From Treponema sp. (GTDB taxonomy: Bacteria > Spirochaetota > Spirochaetia > Treponematales > Breznakiellaceae), in NCBI GenBank assembly GCA_031273405.1, contig JAISRW010000112.1, forward strand, positions 1 to 6,029: a stretch of DNA of 6,029 nucleotides, in the 5' to 3' direction. The notes under the pieces are model-generated. The model was not told where the DNA came from. It was given only the letters and a program-made list of their open reading frames with translations, and did no database searches. Shown in pieces: positions 4,414 through 6,029 of this stretch; the stretch's first letter is position 1, and every line of letters begins with the position of its first letter. A program made the position numbers and the translations under genes.

Positions 4414-6029
4414 TTAAGGAAACAAAAAGTCCTCCGTTCCCCTCAGGACGGCTTTAAAATCGCCGAAACAGGTCTTTGTCTCAGGCAGGGACTTGAGGAA
4501 GATCTCGCCGTAGCGTTTGCGGAGGAGCCGTCCGTCCAGCACCGCCACCACCCCGCGGTCGCTGGAACGGCGTATGAGCCTGCCGAAGCCCTGTTTGAAT
4601 TTCATCACCGCATCGGGAAGGGAAAGTTCCATAAAGGAGCTGCCTCCGGCCTTTTCTACCGCCTCGCAGCGGGCCTCGAAAACCGGGTCGCTGGGGCTCT
4701 TAAAGGGCAGGCGGCAGAGGATCACCAGGCGCAGGGTATCCCCCGGAGCGTCCACGCCTTCCCAGAAAGAATCGGTGGCGAAAAGAACGCTCTTTTCATC
4801 GCCAAGAAAAGCCTGGAGCAGGCGGTTCCTGTCGTCGTCCCCCTGCTTTAAAACCCTGATCCCCTGTTTTTCCAGCCTGGGTTTGGCTTCTTCCCAGGCG
4901 CTCCGCAGGGACTGGTAGGAAGTAAAGAGAATCAGGGCGGAGCCGCCGGAGCTCTCCGCCAGGGCGGCCGCGGCCTGATCCACAAAAACGCCGTACCCCT
5001 CCTCGGCAGGCAGGGGCGCGTCACAGGGAACCGCCAAGAGCGTCGAAGACTCGTAGGGGAAGGGAGAGGGAAAAATCCCGGAAAGAATCTCCTTGTTCTT
5101 GACCAGGGTCAGGCCGGAACGGCTGTTCCAGTAGTCAAAGGATCGGTCGGTGGTGAGGGTTGCGGAGACGCAGACAACGGTCTTGTTGGGCTCAAAGAGG
5201 GATTCCCTGAGGCTCGGCGCCACGTCCACAGGGGTCGCGGTAAAGACAGCCCAATCGGCGCCGCCCGAAGCGCCGCCGCGCCTTTCGATCCACATCACTT
5301 CTTCGGGCCTTTCGGCGTATTCGGTAAAGGAAGTGCATACAACGCCTATGGCGTCGAGGCGTCTCAGCACGGATTTAAGCTCCCAAACCGAAGCCTCCTC
5401 CTGGGCCTCCACCGAAAGATGTTCCAGCATCTCCCCCGCAAAGATCCCCAGGGAACTGATGTGCTTTCTCAGCGAGGCAAAGTGAGTTAAAAGGACGGAA
5501 CGGACGGCCTGGTCCTTTTGGGGGGTCAGGCGGAAAACCCCGCCGGCGCCGCAGAGCTCCAGGGCGGCCTGGTCCAGATCGTCGGCGGCGTCCCGGATCT
5601 TCGTGAGGAGATCCTCTATGTCCTGAGGAATTCCGCCGTCATTCCCGTCTTTAAAAAGCGACGCGGCATAGGCCGCCGGCAGCAGGGCAAGGACCCGGAG
5701 CAACAGGCCGAACCTGGCGATCCCCCGTTTGCGGTAGAGCCGGCCCAACTGGCGGTACACCGAAAGCCGGCTGAACTCTCTGGAAAAGAAGGAAGTAGCC
5801 GCCTCCTCTATCGTGTGGGCTTCATCGATGATCACCCTGTTATAGGGCGGCAGGACCACCGTGCCGTCGTAGCCCGCACCCTCCCGGCGGGCGGCCAGAT
5901 CCGCAAAGAGAAGGTGGTGGTTTACCACCAGGATTCTCGCGTCCGCGGCTTCCCTCCTGAGGGCCAGGACAAAACAGCGTTCCCGCTCGGGACAGTTCAT
6001 GCCCATGCAGTTGTCGGCCTCGGAACAGA
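4414..6029 (-). CDS. dinG: DinG/XPD-family iron-sulfur ATP-dependent DNA helicase (partial, N-terminus outside window)
   Basis: The visible part is 537 residues, open at the right edge; full family members are usually around 650-850 residues, so the Walker A segment and start are missing. Counting from the edge, Cys7, Cys12 and Cys18 have the C-x4-C-x5-C spacing of the last three 4Fe-4S ligands of DinG; the fourth should lie further upstream, and Cys1 is an extra. Then come VVNHHLLFADL (34-44), the DEAH box (68-71, after VII), an Arch-like helical region, VSATL (287-291, motif III), LFTSYQSL (motif IV), SFWEGVD (420-426, motif V) and QGFGRLIRR (479-487, motif VI with arginine fingers). Such enzymes unwind DNA 5' to 3', including R-loops and forked or quadruplex substrates, during replication and repair. 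The internal ATG at 6006 is not the start, because it would discard cluster ligand Cys7. No LexA-type box can be judged, since the promoter is outside. Confidence 0.92.
   Translation of the reverse strand, partial: CSEADNCMGMNCPERERCFVLALRREAADARILVVNHHLLFADLAARREGAGYDGTVVLPPYNRVIIDEAHTIEEAATSFFSREFSRLSVYRQLGRLYRKRGIARFGLLLRVLALLPAAYAASLFKDGNDGGIPQDIEDLLTKIRDAADDLDQAALELCGAGGVFRLTPQKDQAVRSVLLTHFASLRKHISSLGIFAGEMLEHLSVEAQEEASVWELKSVLRRLDAIGVVCTSFTEYAERPEEVMWIERRGGASGGADWAVFTATPVDVAPSLRESLFEPNKTVVCVSATLTTDRSFDYWNSRSGLTLVKNKEILSGIFPSPFPYESSTLLAVPCDAPLPAEEGYGVFVDQAAAALAESSGGSALILFTSYQSLRSAWEEAKPRLEKQGIRVLKQGDDDRNRLLQAFLGDEKSVLFATDSFWEGVDAPGDTLRLVILCRLPFKSPSDPVFEARCEAVEKAGGSSFMELSLPDAVMKFKQGFGRLIRRSSDRGVVAVLDGRLLRKRYGEIFLKSLPETKTCFGDFKAVLRGTEDFLFP

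Noticed and set aside
4517..5485. Plus-strand frames opposite the helicase (133 and 111 codons).
   Set aside because: They are shadows of GC-rich helicase codons; all conserved helicase motifs are on the minus strand.

Overview
The window looks like chromosomal DNA of a treponeme-type spirochaete of moderately high GC content, possibly one of the gut treponemes. This rests on recognising protein families rather than on a marker gene. The signs are a small five-cysteine protein of a kind I associate with spirochaetes, a secreted RlpA-like/SPOR protein, and an outer-membrane barrel protein with a treponeme-style periplasmic domain. The coding regions are GC-rich, while the two main intergenic regions contain marked AT-rich stretches.

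Left part, minus strand (1-1267): a two-gene unit runs leftward off the window. A 66-residue Cys-rich protein (1267-1067) overlaps by four bases (GTGA) the GTG start of a large B12-binding radical SAM enzyme (1070 to beyond position 1). The enzyme gene has no ATG-initiated frame and no stop in the window, so it is easily missed; frames on the opposite strand across it are shadows. The small gene has no ribosome site, but a good promoter is placed so that transcription should start at or next to its ATG, suggesting a leaderless mRNA.

Middle, plus strand (1268-4343): after a 293-bp divergent intergenic region with a strong sigma-70-like promoter comes a secreted RlpA-like protein (1561-2538) with a degenerate double-psi beta-barrel, a Pro-rich linker built from 42-bp tandem repeats, and a C-terminal SPOR domain. 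A 536-bp region without a convincing gene follows (2539-3074). It holds a 16-bp inverted repeat whose left arm also forms a local hairpin, and an AT palindrome. Then comes an exported two-domain protein (3075-4343): a periplasmic domain followed by an outer-membrane beta-barrel. These two envelope genes share short upstream sequence motifs.

Right part, minus strand (4414-6029): the C-terminal three quarters or so of a DinG/XPD-family iron-sulfur DNA helicase, converging on the barrel gene across a 70-bp gap. Its Walker A region and true start lie to the right of the window.

There is no CRISPR array, RNA gene, intact mobile element or obvious defence cassette. The least ordinary parts are the leaderless and translationally coupled Cys-rich protein/B12-radical-SAM pair, the degenerate RlpA fold, and the unexplained inverted repeat and shared motifs in the intergenic regions.
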